Notes: generated by a model from the sequence alone, not told the origin. Counted from the stretch's first letter, positions 1 to 6,891 are shown. The stretch is 10,741 nucleotides of DNA from an uncultured Collinsella sp. (GCA_900757235.1 CAAENB010000038.1:1-10741), one strand, 5' to 3'. Numbers and translations: made by a program.

Positions 1-289
1 ACATAGCAGGGGAAAAGTCAGCAGCAATCACAGGATGCCCAGCCTGAGCAAGCGGAATGGCAATCGACCCAGCTCCACACCCCATATCGAGCACCGACTC
101 ACCAGGCTCAAGAGCCAGCAATTTCATAAAATCCCGAGCATAAGGGGCAGTCTCAAGAGGTCGAAAATGTCGAGCTCGCTTATCCCATTCAAAAGAATCA
201 TCAGCCCGATGCCGAGCGGCCTGCAGACGCATCCATTCGCCATTCCAATCCGCAGCAAGCAGCTCAGAACGAATCTCCCCATCAACCAC
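1..289 (-). CDS. Class I SAM-dependent methyltransferase, 5' part, cut by the window edge
   Basis: The minus strand is open from a GTG at 289-287 to the left edge, giving 96 complete codons with no stop. Residues 66-75 read VLDMGCGAGS, the glycine-rich motif I that binds SAM in Rossmann-fold methyltransferases. Residues 87-91 (VIAAD) end in the acid expected after strand 2, which normally contacts the ribose. The segment before motif I is rich in W, R and D (DWNGEW near 14-19, FEWDKRARHF near 33-42), as in small methyltransferases of unknown substrate. The GTG start is chosen because AGGAGG lies 7 nt upstream (302-297). The same frame stays open upstream to an ATG at 349-347, which would add a hydrophobic stretch (see findings). 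Codons end in T or G more often than in the DUF711 and metH genes (GCT, CGG, GAT, GGG), suggesting a different history. The substrate cannot be told; the class is clear. Confidence 0.82.
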   Translation of the reverse strand, partial: MVDGEIRSELLAADWNGEWMRLQAARHRADDSFEWDKRARHFRPLETAPYARDFMKLLALEPGESVLDMGCGAGSIAIPLAQAGHPVIAADFSPAM

Positions 290-296
290 GGGCCAA

Positions 297-302
297 CCTC
301 CT
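297..302 (-). promoter_or_regulatory. Strong ribosome binding site that selects the GTG start
   Basis: The minus strand reads AGGAGG followed by a 7-nt spacer and GTG. The match to the anti-Shine-Dalgarno sequence and the spacing are ideal, so it favours the GTG at 289 over the upstream in-frame ATG at 349, whose nearest GGAG is about 18 nt away. Confidence 0.6.
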
Positions 303-456
303 AGCAACAAAAAAGCGACTCCTCCCAAAAGAAGAGCCGCAACCAGCATATATCAGAAAAAGAACCGCTCCAACGCCAAACCGCCACACCAACCAAGGCG
401 GGCAGAAGCGAAGCGACTGCCACTGAGCCAGAACCCAGCCAAGGTTGAGATGTGCG

Positions 457-598
457 GGAGCCCCGCCGCCGGGCGGCAGACATATAAGGTCGATCGCGAG
501 TTCCGCACGAGCCGGAGAGCACTTAATGTGCTCTCCGTGCGAGTCAGGACTGTCCGAGCAGGCGACCTTATATGTCTGCCGCCCGGCGGCGGGGCTCC
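457..598. repeat. Perfect 36-bp inverted repeat enclosing a 70-nt core with its own hairpin
   Basis: The arms 457-492 and 563-598 are exact reverse complements over 36 bp, checked base by base. Each arm also contains a nested odd palindrome (GCCGCC-G-GGCGGC) and a CATATAAGG segment. The 70-nt core carries a second perfect hairpin, GGAGAGCAC (514-522) and GTGCTCTCC (528-536) around a 5-nt loop, and GCAC/GTGC (505-508, 537-540) can add an outer helix. The element begins 17 nt beyond the stop codon of the DUF711 gene. There is no T-tract after either arm, so it is not a standard intrinsic terminator. No clear target-site duplication flanks it. It could be a MITE-like element, an invertible segment or a structured RNA. 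Confidence 0.9.
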
Positions 599-615
599 TC
601 GCCCGAACCCCTCAG

Positions 616-1980
616 CTAGTTCTTCAGCGAGTTCAGCGGTGCCGGGAAGCGTCCACCGCGGTGGGCAAGCACGGTGCCGGCGTTGGGGTTCACCGGCATG
701 ATGGGCGCACGGCCGAACAGGCCGCCGTACTCGACGCAGTCACCCACGCCCTTGCCGATGGCGGGAATCACGCGGACGGCCGTGGTCTTGTTGTTGATGA
801 CGCCGATGGCCATCTCGTCGGCGATGATGCCGGCGATGGTCTCGACCGGGGTGTCGCCGGGGATGGCGATCATGTCCAGGCCAACGGAGCACACGCAGGT
901 CATGGCCTCGAGCTTCTCGAGCGAAAGCGCACCGGCCTCGACGGCGGCGATCATGCCGGCGTCCTCGGACACGGGGATAAAGGCGCCGGAAAGACCGCCC
1001 ACGCTGGAGCTGGCCATGACGCCGCCCTTCTTGACGGCATCGTTGAGCATGGCGAGCGCGCAGGTCGTGCCCGGGCCACCGCAGGTGCCCACGCCGATGA
1101 TCTCGAGGATGCGCGCGACGGAGTCGCCGATGGCAGGCGTGGGAGCCAGCGACAGGTCGACAATGCCCTTCTCGACACCCAGACGATGGGCGGCCTCGCG
1201 GCTCATGAGCTCGCCGGCACGGGTGATCTTAAAGGCGGTCTGCTTAATCTTTTCGGCGACTTCCATCATCGAGGCGGAATCGGGCAGCGTCTCCAGGGCT
1301 GCGGCCATAACGCCGGGGCCCGAGACGCCTACGTTGATGACGGCGTCGGCCTCGCCACCGCCGTGGACGGCGCCCGCCATAAACGGGGAGTCCTCGACCA
1401 TGTTGGCAAAGCAGACAAACTTGGAAGCGCCGACGGAATCCTGGTCGGCCGTGAGTTTAGCGGCATCGATGATGGTCTGGGCGGCCATGAGCACGGCATC
1501 CATGTTGATACCGGCGCGCAGGCTGGCGACGTTGACGCTGGAGCAGACGCGGCTCGTGGTGGCGAGCGCCTGGGGGATGGACTGGATGACGCGGCGGTCG
1601 GCGTCGCCGATGCCCTTCTGGACGAGCGCGGAGAAGCCGCCCAGGTAATCGATGCCGAGCGTCTCGGCCGCGCGGTCGAGGGCGTGCGCGATGGGGGTGA
1701 GGTCCTCATCCTTGCAGCACGCGGCGATCTGGGCCACCGGGGTGACGGAAACGCGCTTGTTGACGATGGGGATACCGTACTCGCGCTCGAGGTTCTCGGC
1801 GGTCTCGACCAGATGCTCAGCCGTGTGCGTCACGTGGTCGTAGATCTTCGTGCACATGCGGTCGAGGTTCTCGTCACCGCAACCCATGAGCGAAACACCC
1901 ATGGTGATGGTCCTGATGTCGAGGTTCTGCTCCTCAACCATGCCGCGGGTTTCCGCGATTTCTGCGGGCGTGATCGCCAT
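616..1980 (-). CDS. PFL-like family protein (DUF711/UPF0210), 454 aa
   Basis: This conserved protein has no established function. Its family is described as sharing the barrel fold of pyruvate formate-lyase-type enzymes, without proof of glycyl-radical chemistry. The match is full length (members are about 450 aa). Recognisable blocks in order are QNLDIRTITMGVSL (18-31), VNKRVSVTP (73-81), GGFSALVQKG (114-123), VCSSVNVAS (145-153), FMAGAVHGGGEAD (200-212), INVGVSGPG (215-223), SLAPTPAIGDSVAR (277-290), GGLSGAFIPVSED (328-340) and the ending FPAPLNSLKN. The start at 1980 is set by AGGAG with a 7-nt spacer (1992-1988) and by the family N-terminus. The frame also contains an earlier ATG at 2037, but it lacks a ribosome binding site and lies in a hairpin. 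In many genomes the gene follows a small ACT-domain gene; none is present here. It lies 108 nt downstream of metH, in the same direction, so it may be a separate unit. Confidence 0.9.
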   Translation of the reverse strand: MAITPAEIAETRGMVEEQNLDIRTITMGVSLMGCGDENLDRMCTKIYDHVTHTAEHLVETAENLEREYGIPIVNKRVSVTPVAQIAACCKDEDLTPIAHALDRAAETLGIDYLGGFSALVQKGIGDADRRVIQSIPQALATTSRVCSSVNVASLRAGINMDAVLMAAQTIIDAAKLTADQDSVGASKFVCFANMVEDSPFMAGAVHGGGEADAVINVGVSGPGVMAAALETLPDSASMMEVAEKIKQTAFKITRAGELMSREAAHRLGVEKGIVDLSLAPTPAIGDSVARILEIIGVGTCGGPGTTCALAMLNDAVKKGGVMASSSVGGLSGAFIPVSEDAGMIAAVEAGALSLEKLEAMTCVCSVGLDMIAIPGDTPVETIAGIIADEMAIGVINNKTTAVRVIPAIGKGVGDCVEYGGLFGRAPIMPVNPNAGTVLAHRGGRFPAPLNSLKN

Positions 1981-1987
1981 CCTTGCG

Positions 1988-1992
1988 CTCCT
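1988..1992 (-). promoter_or_regulatory. Ribosome binding site of the DUF711 gene
   Basis: AGGAG on the minus strand lies 7 nt before the ATG at 1980. It decides for this start over the in-frame ATG at 2037. Confidence 0.65.
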
Positions 1993-2025
1993 ATCTGCCA
2001 AAACGAGCATAGTCTTATCTATTCT

Positions 2026-2063
2026 AACGTGCCGCACGTGCCAAGTGACGCATGCGGCACGTT
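2026..2063 (-). terminator. Possible terminator or attenuator hairpin after metH
   Basis: AACGTGCCGCA (2026-2036) and TGCGGCACGTT (2053-2063) form a perfect 11-bp stem with a 16-nt loop in the gap between the metH stop and the DUF711 start. On the minus strand it is preceded by AA and followed by only a weak T/A-rich run (TTAGAATAGAT), so it is not a textbook intrinsic terminator. The left arm is also part of a 13-nt odd palindrome, ACGTGC-C-GCACGT (2027-2039), allowing an alternative fold. The same segment would hold any promoter for the DUF711 gene. Confidence 0.4.
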
Positions 2064-2088
2064 TTGGTGCACGGTTGTTTCCGTTGTG

Positions 2089-4662
2089 TTACTGCCCAAA
2101 GACCTCTTCGGCGATGCGCGCGCTTTCGGCGGCATCCTTGGCATAGTAGTCCGCGCCGATCTGCTTGGCGTATTCGGGGGTGAGCACGGCGCCGCCCACG
2201 ATGATCTTGACGCCCGGAACCTCGGTATGGAGCAGCTTGATGGTCTCTTCCATGGCGACGACCGTGGTAGTCATAAGCGCCGAGAGGCCGACGAGCTTAA
2301 TATCGCGCTCCTTGACGGTCTTGAGTACCTCCTGCGGATCGACGTCGCGGCCCAGGTCAAAGACGGTGTAGCCGTAGTTGTCGAGCAGCATTTTGACAAT
2401 GTTCTTGCCAATATCGTGGATGTCGCCCTTGACGGTGGCCACGCAGATCTTGCCCTTGTCGGCGATCTCGCCGGCGGGCATCAGGCGCTTGATGGTGTCG
2501 AAGCCCACGCGTGCGGCTTCGGCCGAGGCCATAAGCTGCGGCAAGAAGAACTTGCCCTGGTCAAAGAGGACGCCAACCTCGTCGAGGGCGGGGATAAAGT
2601 GATTGTTGATAAGGTCCATGGCGTCGTGGTCTGTCAGCAGACGCTCGGTCTCGGCAGCGATCTCGCCTTTGCGGCCCGAGACGACCATTCGACGAATCGG
2701 GTCGTCGTTGCCGTCGGTGCCGGCGGTGCCGGCAGCGGGCGCGGCATCACTCGATGCGGCCTGAGCCGCTGCCGGGTTGGCGGCGATCTTGTACGGATCG
2801 GTCCAGCCGGCATAGCGCTCGATGTATCCGGTCGAGCCCTCGTCCTCAACGCTCAGGACGCGATAGCTGTAGACGGTGTCCATAAAGCGCTTGGAGCCCG
2901 GGTTCATGATGGGGGCATCGAGGCCCGCGCCAAAGGCGGCGGCCAAAAAGACCGAACCCAGCAGCGGGCGAGCGGGCAGGCCAAAGCTGATGTTCGACAC
3001 GCCGAGCGCGCATTTGACACCCAGGCGCTCCTTGCACAGGGACATGGCGCGCAGGATCTGCTCGGCCTGGCGTTGATTGGTCGAGGCGGTCATGACCAGG
3101 CAGTCGATGAGGATGCGGTCCGGGCCAATGCCGTAGCGGGCGGCCTCGGTCACGATGCGCTCGGCGATGGCGAAGCGAGCCTCGGCGGTATCGGGGATGC
3201 CACCTTCGTCGAGCGTGAGGCCGACGACGTTGGTGCCGTAGTGGGCGACCAGCGGGAAGATCTCGTCCATGATCTGCTGCTTGCCGTTGACCGAGTTGAT
3301 GATGGGCTTGCCGGCGTAGCGACGTACGGCGGCCTCGACGGCGGCGGGGTCGGTGGAGTCGATCTGCAACGGCAACAGCGTGGAGCCTTGGAGCTGCTCG
3401 GTCGCTTGCTGGATGACCTTGACCTCGTCGATCTCGGGCAGGCCCACGTTGACGTCCAGGATGTCGGCGCCCTGTTCTTGCTGGCTGATGCCCTGACTTA
3501 CGACGAAGTCCAGATCGCCGTCGCGCAGGGCCTGCTGCAGGCGCTTTTTGCCGGTGGGATTGATGCGCTCGCCGATGACGGCAATCTTGTGGCCATCGCA
3601 GGGAAGGTCCACGACCGTCTGGGCGCTCGTGACCGACATGCTGGGCTTGCGGTGACGCGGACTGGGCGTGTGGTTGTCGATAAGCGTGCGCAAGGCCGCC
3701 ATGTGCGCGGGCGTGGTGCCGCAGCAACCGCCCACGACGCTCACGCCATCCTTGATCATGCCGGCGACGGCCGCGGCGTACTCGGGTGCCTGGATATCAA
3801 AGACGGTGTTGCCGTCGTCGTCCACGCGGGGCAGTCCCGCATTGGCCTGCACCATAACGGGCTTGTCGGTGACGGTGAGCATGCGCGCGGCGAGTCCTCG
3901 GAGCTCGGCCGGGCCCTGGCTGCAGTTGATGCCAAGGACGTCGGCGCCGATGGCGTCGAGGGTGATGGCGGCGACCTCGGGGCTCGTGCCCAAGAAGGTG
4001 CGGCCGTCTTCCTCAAAGGTCATGGTGGCAAAGACGGGCAGGTCGGAGTTCTCGCGGCAGGCGAGGACTGCCGCCTTGATCTCGGCAAGATCGGTCATGG
4101 TCTCGATAATAAAGAGGTCGACGCCCGCAGCGACGCCGGCGCGCACCTCCTCGGCAAAGAGGTCGTAGGCCTCGTCAAAGCTGAGGGTGCCCAGGGGACG
4201 CAGCAGGGCGCCGATGGGGCCGATGTCGCCGGCGACGTAGCGGGCGCCGGCCTCGCGGGCGCAGGTGACTGCCGCGGCAAAGACGTCTGCCACGGTGGCA
4301 GCGCCGTCGAGCTTGTGAGCGTTGGCGCCAAAGGTGTTGGCGGTGATCACGTCGCAGCCGGCCTCGACGTACTGACGCTGGATATCGGTGATGACCTGGG
4401 GCTCCTCAAAGTTGAGCAGCTCGGGCAGGGCTCCGGCTTTCATGCCGGCCGCCTGCAGCATGGTGCCCATGCCGCCGTCGAACAGCAGGTGTCCCGTGCC
4501 CTCGATGGCGGCGCGCAGACGATCGTTCTTAATGCGAAGGTCGTCGATTGTGCGCGTCTTGTATGCAGCGCCTTTGCGGCGTGCGGCATCAACAGGCGCC
4601 GCCAGCGCGGTACCGTCCAGATCATGAGTGATAAGTATGTTTGAGCTATTCGCCATGTGCAT
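2089..4662 (-). CDS. metH: Cobalamin-dependent methionine synthase lacking the activation domain
   Basis: It transfers a methyl group from 5-methyltetrahydrofolate via cob(I)alamin to homocysteine, in the cytoplasm. Domains in order: homocysteine methyltransferase about 55-330 (FDGGMGTMLQ at 61-70; zinc ligands Cys247 in GINCSQG and Cys313/Cys314 in GGCCGTTP); pterin-binding domain about 358-620 (GERINPTGKK 364-373, DVNVG 403-407, QIDSTDP 433-439); an Ala-rich linker about 628-652; four-helix cap about 655-730; B12-binding domain about 737-857, with GDIHDIGKN (746-754, axial His749), SALMTT (794-799) and GGA (823-825). At 857 aa it stops after the B12 domain, so the SAM-binding reactivation domain of full-length MetH (about 1200 aa) is missing; the gene at 6892-7683 supplies it. 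The only in-frame starts are ATGs at 4662 and 4656, both overlapping the end of the upstream nuclease gene and without a clear ribosome binding site. They give an N-terminus about 45 residues longer than usual. Confidence 0.95.
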   Translation of the reverse strand: MHMANSSNILITHDLDGTALAAPVDAARRKGAAYKTRTIDDLRIKNDRLRAAIEGTGHLLFDGGMGTMLQAAGMKAGALPELLNFEEPQVITDIQRQYVEAGCDVITANTFGANAHKLDGAATVADVFAAAVTCAREAGARYVAGDIGPIGALLRPLGTLSFDEAYDLFAEEVRAGVAAGVDLFIIETMTDLAEIKAAVLACRENSDLPVFATMTFEEDGRTFLGTSPEVAAITLDAIGADVLGINCSQGPAELRGLAARMLTVTDKPVMVQANAGLPRVDDDGNTVFDIQAPEYAAAVAGMIKDGVSVVGGCCGTTPAHMAALRTLIDNHTPSPRHRKPSMSVTSAQTVVDLPCDGHKIAVIGERINPTGKKRLQQALRDGDLDFVVSQGISQQEQGADILDVNVGLPEIDEVKVIQQATEQLQGSTLLPLQIDSTDPAAVEAAVRRYAGKPIINSVNGKQQIMDEIFPLVAHYGTNVVGLTLDEGGIPDTAEARFAIAERIVTEAARYGIGPDRILIDCLVMTASTNQRQAEQILRAMSLCKERLGVKCALGVSNISFGLPARPLLGSVFLAAAFGAGLDAPIMNPGSKRFMDTVYSYRVLSVEDEGSTGYIERYAGWTDPYKIAANPAAAQAASSDAAPAAGTAGTDGNDDPIRRMVVSGRKGEIAAETERLLTDHDAMDLINNHFIPALDEVGVLFDQGKFFLPQLMASAEAARVGFDTIKRLMPAGEIADKGKICVATVKGDIHDIGKNIVKMLLDNYGYTVFDLGRDVDPQEVLKTVKERDIKLVGLSALMTTTVVAMEETIKLLHTEVPGVKIIVGGAVLTPEYAKQIGADYYAKDAAESARIAEEVFGQ

Positions 4663-5659
4663 CCATTTCGTCTAGAGCCCACTGAGGAATTTCTATTTGA
4701 AGAGATTTGTCGGGCTCGATATCTTCGATTCGCTTGTTGTAGTGGGCAAGAAGCCGTGCGACATTTAATCGAATTAGGTCTCGCTTGTAGAACGATAATT
4801 CTTCAATATTGATGCCGATAAACGATTCGAGCGCGATAACCTGTACGCGATTGCCGAGTCCCTCACTTTCGAACAGTCCGTAAGCGAAGGAAACTTTATC
4901 GTGGGGGACAACGACGATGGGACGAATGCCATTTCGAATGTTATCTCGGCATCGATCGGTCAATTTGGCCATTGGCGATACAGTCACATGAAATGCAGCA
5001 TCATTGATTTGGAAATCGCCAGAACGGTCTGTTTGCTGGTCGGCAGCGTTTGAGTTGTCCTTTCCGATTTCTATGGTTGGAAATAACATCTCTAGTTTTG
5101 CACCTACCAGGTGCTGTGCGACGGTACCCGTTGGCTTATCGGACCGTAGGCTTGCTTCGGCTAGGATATCATCGACAATGACAGAAATTGGTTTTTGAAG
5201 ATCAATTTCGACTTTGATTCTCTGCCGGTTAAAGAAATCGACCTGGATTCGCTCGACGAAGAAATTGGCGATTGCATTCGCAGCTTCAAGACGAGCGTCT
5301 TCGCAAGTGTCACTGGGTAGGGCAGAGTTGATAATTGTGGCAAGCTCAAGCGCCATCGGGAGTGTGCCGCGTGAGGTCCTGCCGCCCTCTGATGCGAAGG
5401 CACGCGTTTCCCCATGCCTGGCTAAAACTGTTTTGATGCATGCTCCACTTAGGCCTCGTACTTGGCTCCCCTTGTCCGATTGCACATAATCGTCGGTGAG
5501 CGGAAAACGGTTTTGCAACAGCTCGCTTATGCCTATACCAACCGCCATGACGTTACGGTTGACATTGCCTCGCTTGCTGCGCTTGGATTCGTACCAGAGT
5601 TCAATGGCATCCAAGATATCTTTATCGGGCTCGTTCAAGGAGCAATTGGTCATTTCCAT
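4646..5659 (-). CDS. DUF4928-type protein, probable restriction endonuclease partner of the adjacent C5 methyltransferase
   Basis: The 337-aa protein resembles, from memory, the DUF4928 family found next to DNA cytosine methyltransferases. Visible blocks are GSQVRGLSG (64-72), GRTSRGT (93-99), the core RSGDFQINDAAFHVTVSP (212-229), RPIVVVP (246-252) and ALESFIGINIEEL (276-288). Asp215 followed by an HVTV strand, with Glu190 upstream in LEML, would be compatible with a PD-(D/E)XK-like nuclease core, but the usual lysine is not where expected, so the active site is a guess. The start is supported by GGAG 9 nt upstream (5672-5669). The gene begins inside the 3' end of the methyltransferase gene (38-bp overlap) and its stop lies 17 bp inside the metH frame, which suggests translational coupling on both sides. 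GC is low compared with metH (29/60 for 4801-4860 against 42/60 for 3601-3660). An accessory restriction protein other than the nuclease is possible. Confidence 0.7.
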   Translation of the reverse strand: MEMTNCSLNEPDKDILDAIELWYESKRSKRGNVNRNVMAVGIGISELLQNRFPLTDDYVQSDKGSQVRGLSGACIKTVLARHGETRAFASEGGRTSRGTLPMALELATIINSALPSDTCEDARLEAANAIANFFVERIQVDFFNRQRIKVEIDLQKPISVIVDDILAEASLRSDKPTGTVAQHLVGAKLEMLFPTIEIGKDNSNAADQQTDRSGDFQINDAAFHVTVSPMAKLTDRCRDNIRNGIRPIVVVPHDKVSFAYGLFESEGLGNRVQVIALESFIGINIEELSFYKRDLIRLNVARLLAHYNKRIEDIEPDKSLQIEIPQWALDEMDAHGE

Positions 5660-6782
5660 TATTGTTCACTCCGTTCCTTGAAGACATAAGCGCGGGTTTG
5701 ACTGCATTTTTTATAAGCCAAGTGACAACTGGCACGGCAACTGCATCGCCGAATGCGTAGCGAATCTGAGCATCCGAGAAGCCGCTAAACTGACATGAGT
5801 CAGCACCTTGGAGACGGGCATATTCAGTTCCAGTCATCCAGCGAACTTCTATCTTTCCGTTTTCGCATATCACGACTGCCTGTCTTGATGAGCCGCCGCG
5901 AGCCGTTCTTAGACATCCGGCAATTTCTTCTTCACGGATTTCCCAGCGCACAACGCCTGATCGCGTGCGACGGTAAGCAGTGCGAACAGTTTTTTCTTTG
6001 GCATTTAAGAAGCGCTGAAGGCGCTCTGCTTGATGCGGTGCAAGCGAGTCGATAAATGCTTGTACTTGGTTTTTGTTCCACCAACGCTTGTCGCCCTCGG
6101 GAATATCTTCAACAACCGTTGCAAGGCCCGTCATGCGAAGTGGGCTCGGCTCGTTTAGGTGAGAGATGTGCGTAATGAGTGAAGGGTCGGAGTGAATCCA
6201 GGAGACCTTTTCAGGTCGAAGCGAGGAATCGAGTCGGCTGTTGGGAAGAGGGTTTTTTAATCCGACGACAAACATGCGTGGGCGTGACTGGGGAAGCCAG
6301 TGCCGTGCATCGATAAAATAAGCGTCGCATGAATAGCCTAAACGATTAAATTCCTGGCAAACGAGTCTAAAGTCATCACTGTTATTAGACGTGGCAAGGC
6401 CGATGACGTTTTCGAGAACAAGTGCCCGCGGGGCACGATCGCTCATTCCTTCGATGGCCTTAATAAAGCCAAAGAACGCACTGGACTCTTTACCAGAGAT
6501 AAGTCCCTCCCTGTTTCCCGCGAGAGATAAGTTTGTGCAAGGGCTTGACGCCCATGCGATGTCGGCTTGGGGTATTAGGTCGGGGTCGAGCGTGTGGACA
6601 TCCTGCTCGACTAGATGCTCATCGCCCCAACACTGGCTGTACATGGCGCATTTAGTATGGTCTATGTCATTTGCCCAGATTGTTTTGATTCCGGCTTTTG
6701 CCATGCCGGCACGAGCCAAGCCAATGCCTGAAAAAAACTCAAGTGCGGTTAGTTGTGGCGAGAACTGCAGAATGTTGTGCAT
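5622..6782 (-). CDS. DNA (cytosine-5-)-methyltransferase of a type II restriction-modification system
   Basis: This 386-aa enzyme methylates cytosine C5 in a specific DNA site using SAM. The C5-MTase motifs appear in the canonical order: motif I ALEFFSGIGLARAG (13-26); the acid after strand 2 in ANDID (37-41); motif IV SSPCTNLSLAG (79-89), with catalytic Cys82; motif VI ENV (124-126); motif VIII QSRPRMFVVG (165-174); a target-recognition region between about 175 and 285; motif IX CLRTARGGSSRQ (290-301); and motif X AFGDAVAVPVV (343-353). All catalytic residues are intact, so it should be active; specificity cannot be read from the sequence. The ATG at 6782 has no good Shine-Dalgarno (only GAAAG), and the frame is closed upstream by a stop. 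The last 38 bp overlap the putative nuclease gene. GC is low (27/60 for 6361-6420), in contrast to the flanking met genes, which fits horizontal acquisition. Confidence 0.94.
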   Translation of the reverse strand: MHNILQFSPQLTALEFFSGIGLARAGMAKAGIKTIWANDIDHTKCAMYSQCWGDEHLVEQDVHTLDPDLIPQADIAWASSPCTNLSLAGNREGLISGKESSAFFGFIKAIEGMSDRAPRALVLENVIGLATSNNSDDFRLVCQEFNRLGYSCDAYFIDARHWLPQSRPRMFVVGLKNPLPNSRLDSSLRPEKVSWIHSDPSLITHISHLNEPSPLRMTGLATVVEDIPEGDKRWWNKNQVQAFIDSLAPHQAERLQRFLNAKEKTVRTAYRRTRSGVVRWEIREEEIAGCLRTARGGSSRQAVVICENGKIEVRWMTGTEYARLQGADSCQFSGFSDAQIRYAFGDAVAVPVVTWLIKNAVKPALMSSRNGVNNNGNDQLLLERAR

Positions 6783-6850
6783 GTACTGGCTTTCAGATAG
6801 TTGTTATTTGGCATCTTATGGTACTTGTTTGTGAGGACATTCGCTTACTT

Positions 6851-6875
6851 ACGGACGAGATTCCCTCGATACCGT
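6851..6875. promoter_or_regulatory. Small hairpin upstream of the methyltransferase gene
   Basis: ACGG-A-CGAG-ATTCC-CTCG-ATA-CCGT forms an interrupted 8-bp stem in the 109-nt gap between the activation gene and the DNA methyltransferase gene. It has no T-tract on the minus strand, so it is not a terminator for the met genes. It could be part of a control region for the restriction-modification genes. I found no good -35/-10 pair in this gap. Confidence 0.3.
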
Positions 6876-6891
6876 GCCATCAATTGACATT

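Larger units (their letters stand above)
290..615. other. Gene-free intergenic stretch between the DUF711 gene and the methyltransferase
   Basis: This 326-nt stretch holds the ribosome binding site at 297-302 and the large inverted repeat at 457-598. Between them (303-456) the minus strand is T-rich and has no convincing gene. A 73-codon minus-strand reading frame there runs out through the palindrome and has no family signature. I could not pick a promoter with both a -35 and a -10 box for the left methyltransferase gene. Confidence 0.6.
4646..6850 (-). mobile_element. Probable inserted restriction-modification cassette inside the met operon
   Basis: The two restriction-modification genes plus the short upstream gap form a low-GC block between two genes that act on the same enzyme, the MetH activation protein and MetH. 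Evidence for insertion is the GC contrast, the tight TAATG coupling of the two upstream met genes against the 109-nt gap here, and the abnormal metH N-terminus. No integrase, transposase or clean target duplication is seen, so the boundaries are approximate and the mode of entry is unknown. The alternative is a long-standing association. Confidence 0.5.

Noticed and set aside
413..425. GCCACTG, which resembles the conserved GCCACTG element of cobalamin riboswitches
   Set aside because: The other conserved blocks of the riboswitch (GGGAA, the CCCGCAACTG-type segment and the B12 box) are missing at the right distances, and no plus-strand gene follows.
301..522. A 73-codon minus-strand frame with some hydrophobic residues
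   Set aside because: Its start lies inside the palindrome core. It has no ribosome binding site or family resemblance, and its tail overlaps the upstream region of the methyltransferase in another frame.
457..598. The large inverted repeat as an intrinsic terminator of the DUF711 gene
   Set aside because: The position fits, but there is no T-tract after the stem in either direction, and a 36-bp stem with a 70-nt branched core is far larger than normal terminators.
1981..2037. A DUF711 start at the upstream ATG (2037)
   Set aside because: It would add 19 residues not seen in the family, has no ribosome binding site, and lies inside the hairpin between metH and this gene.
445..4644. A 1399-codon open frame on the plus strand spanning two genes and the large palindrome
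   Set aside because: It is antisense to DUF711 and metH, both confidently assigned by conserved motifs. Its translation is low-complexity (Gly, Asp, Ala, His, Val), as expected from the complement of GC-biased codons. No ribosome binding site or family resemblance was seen.
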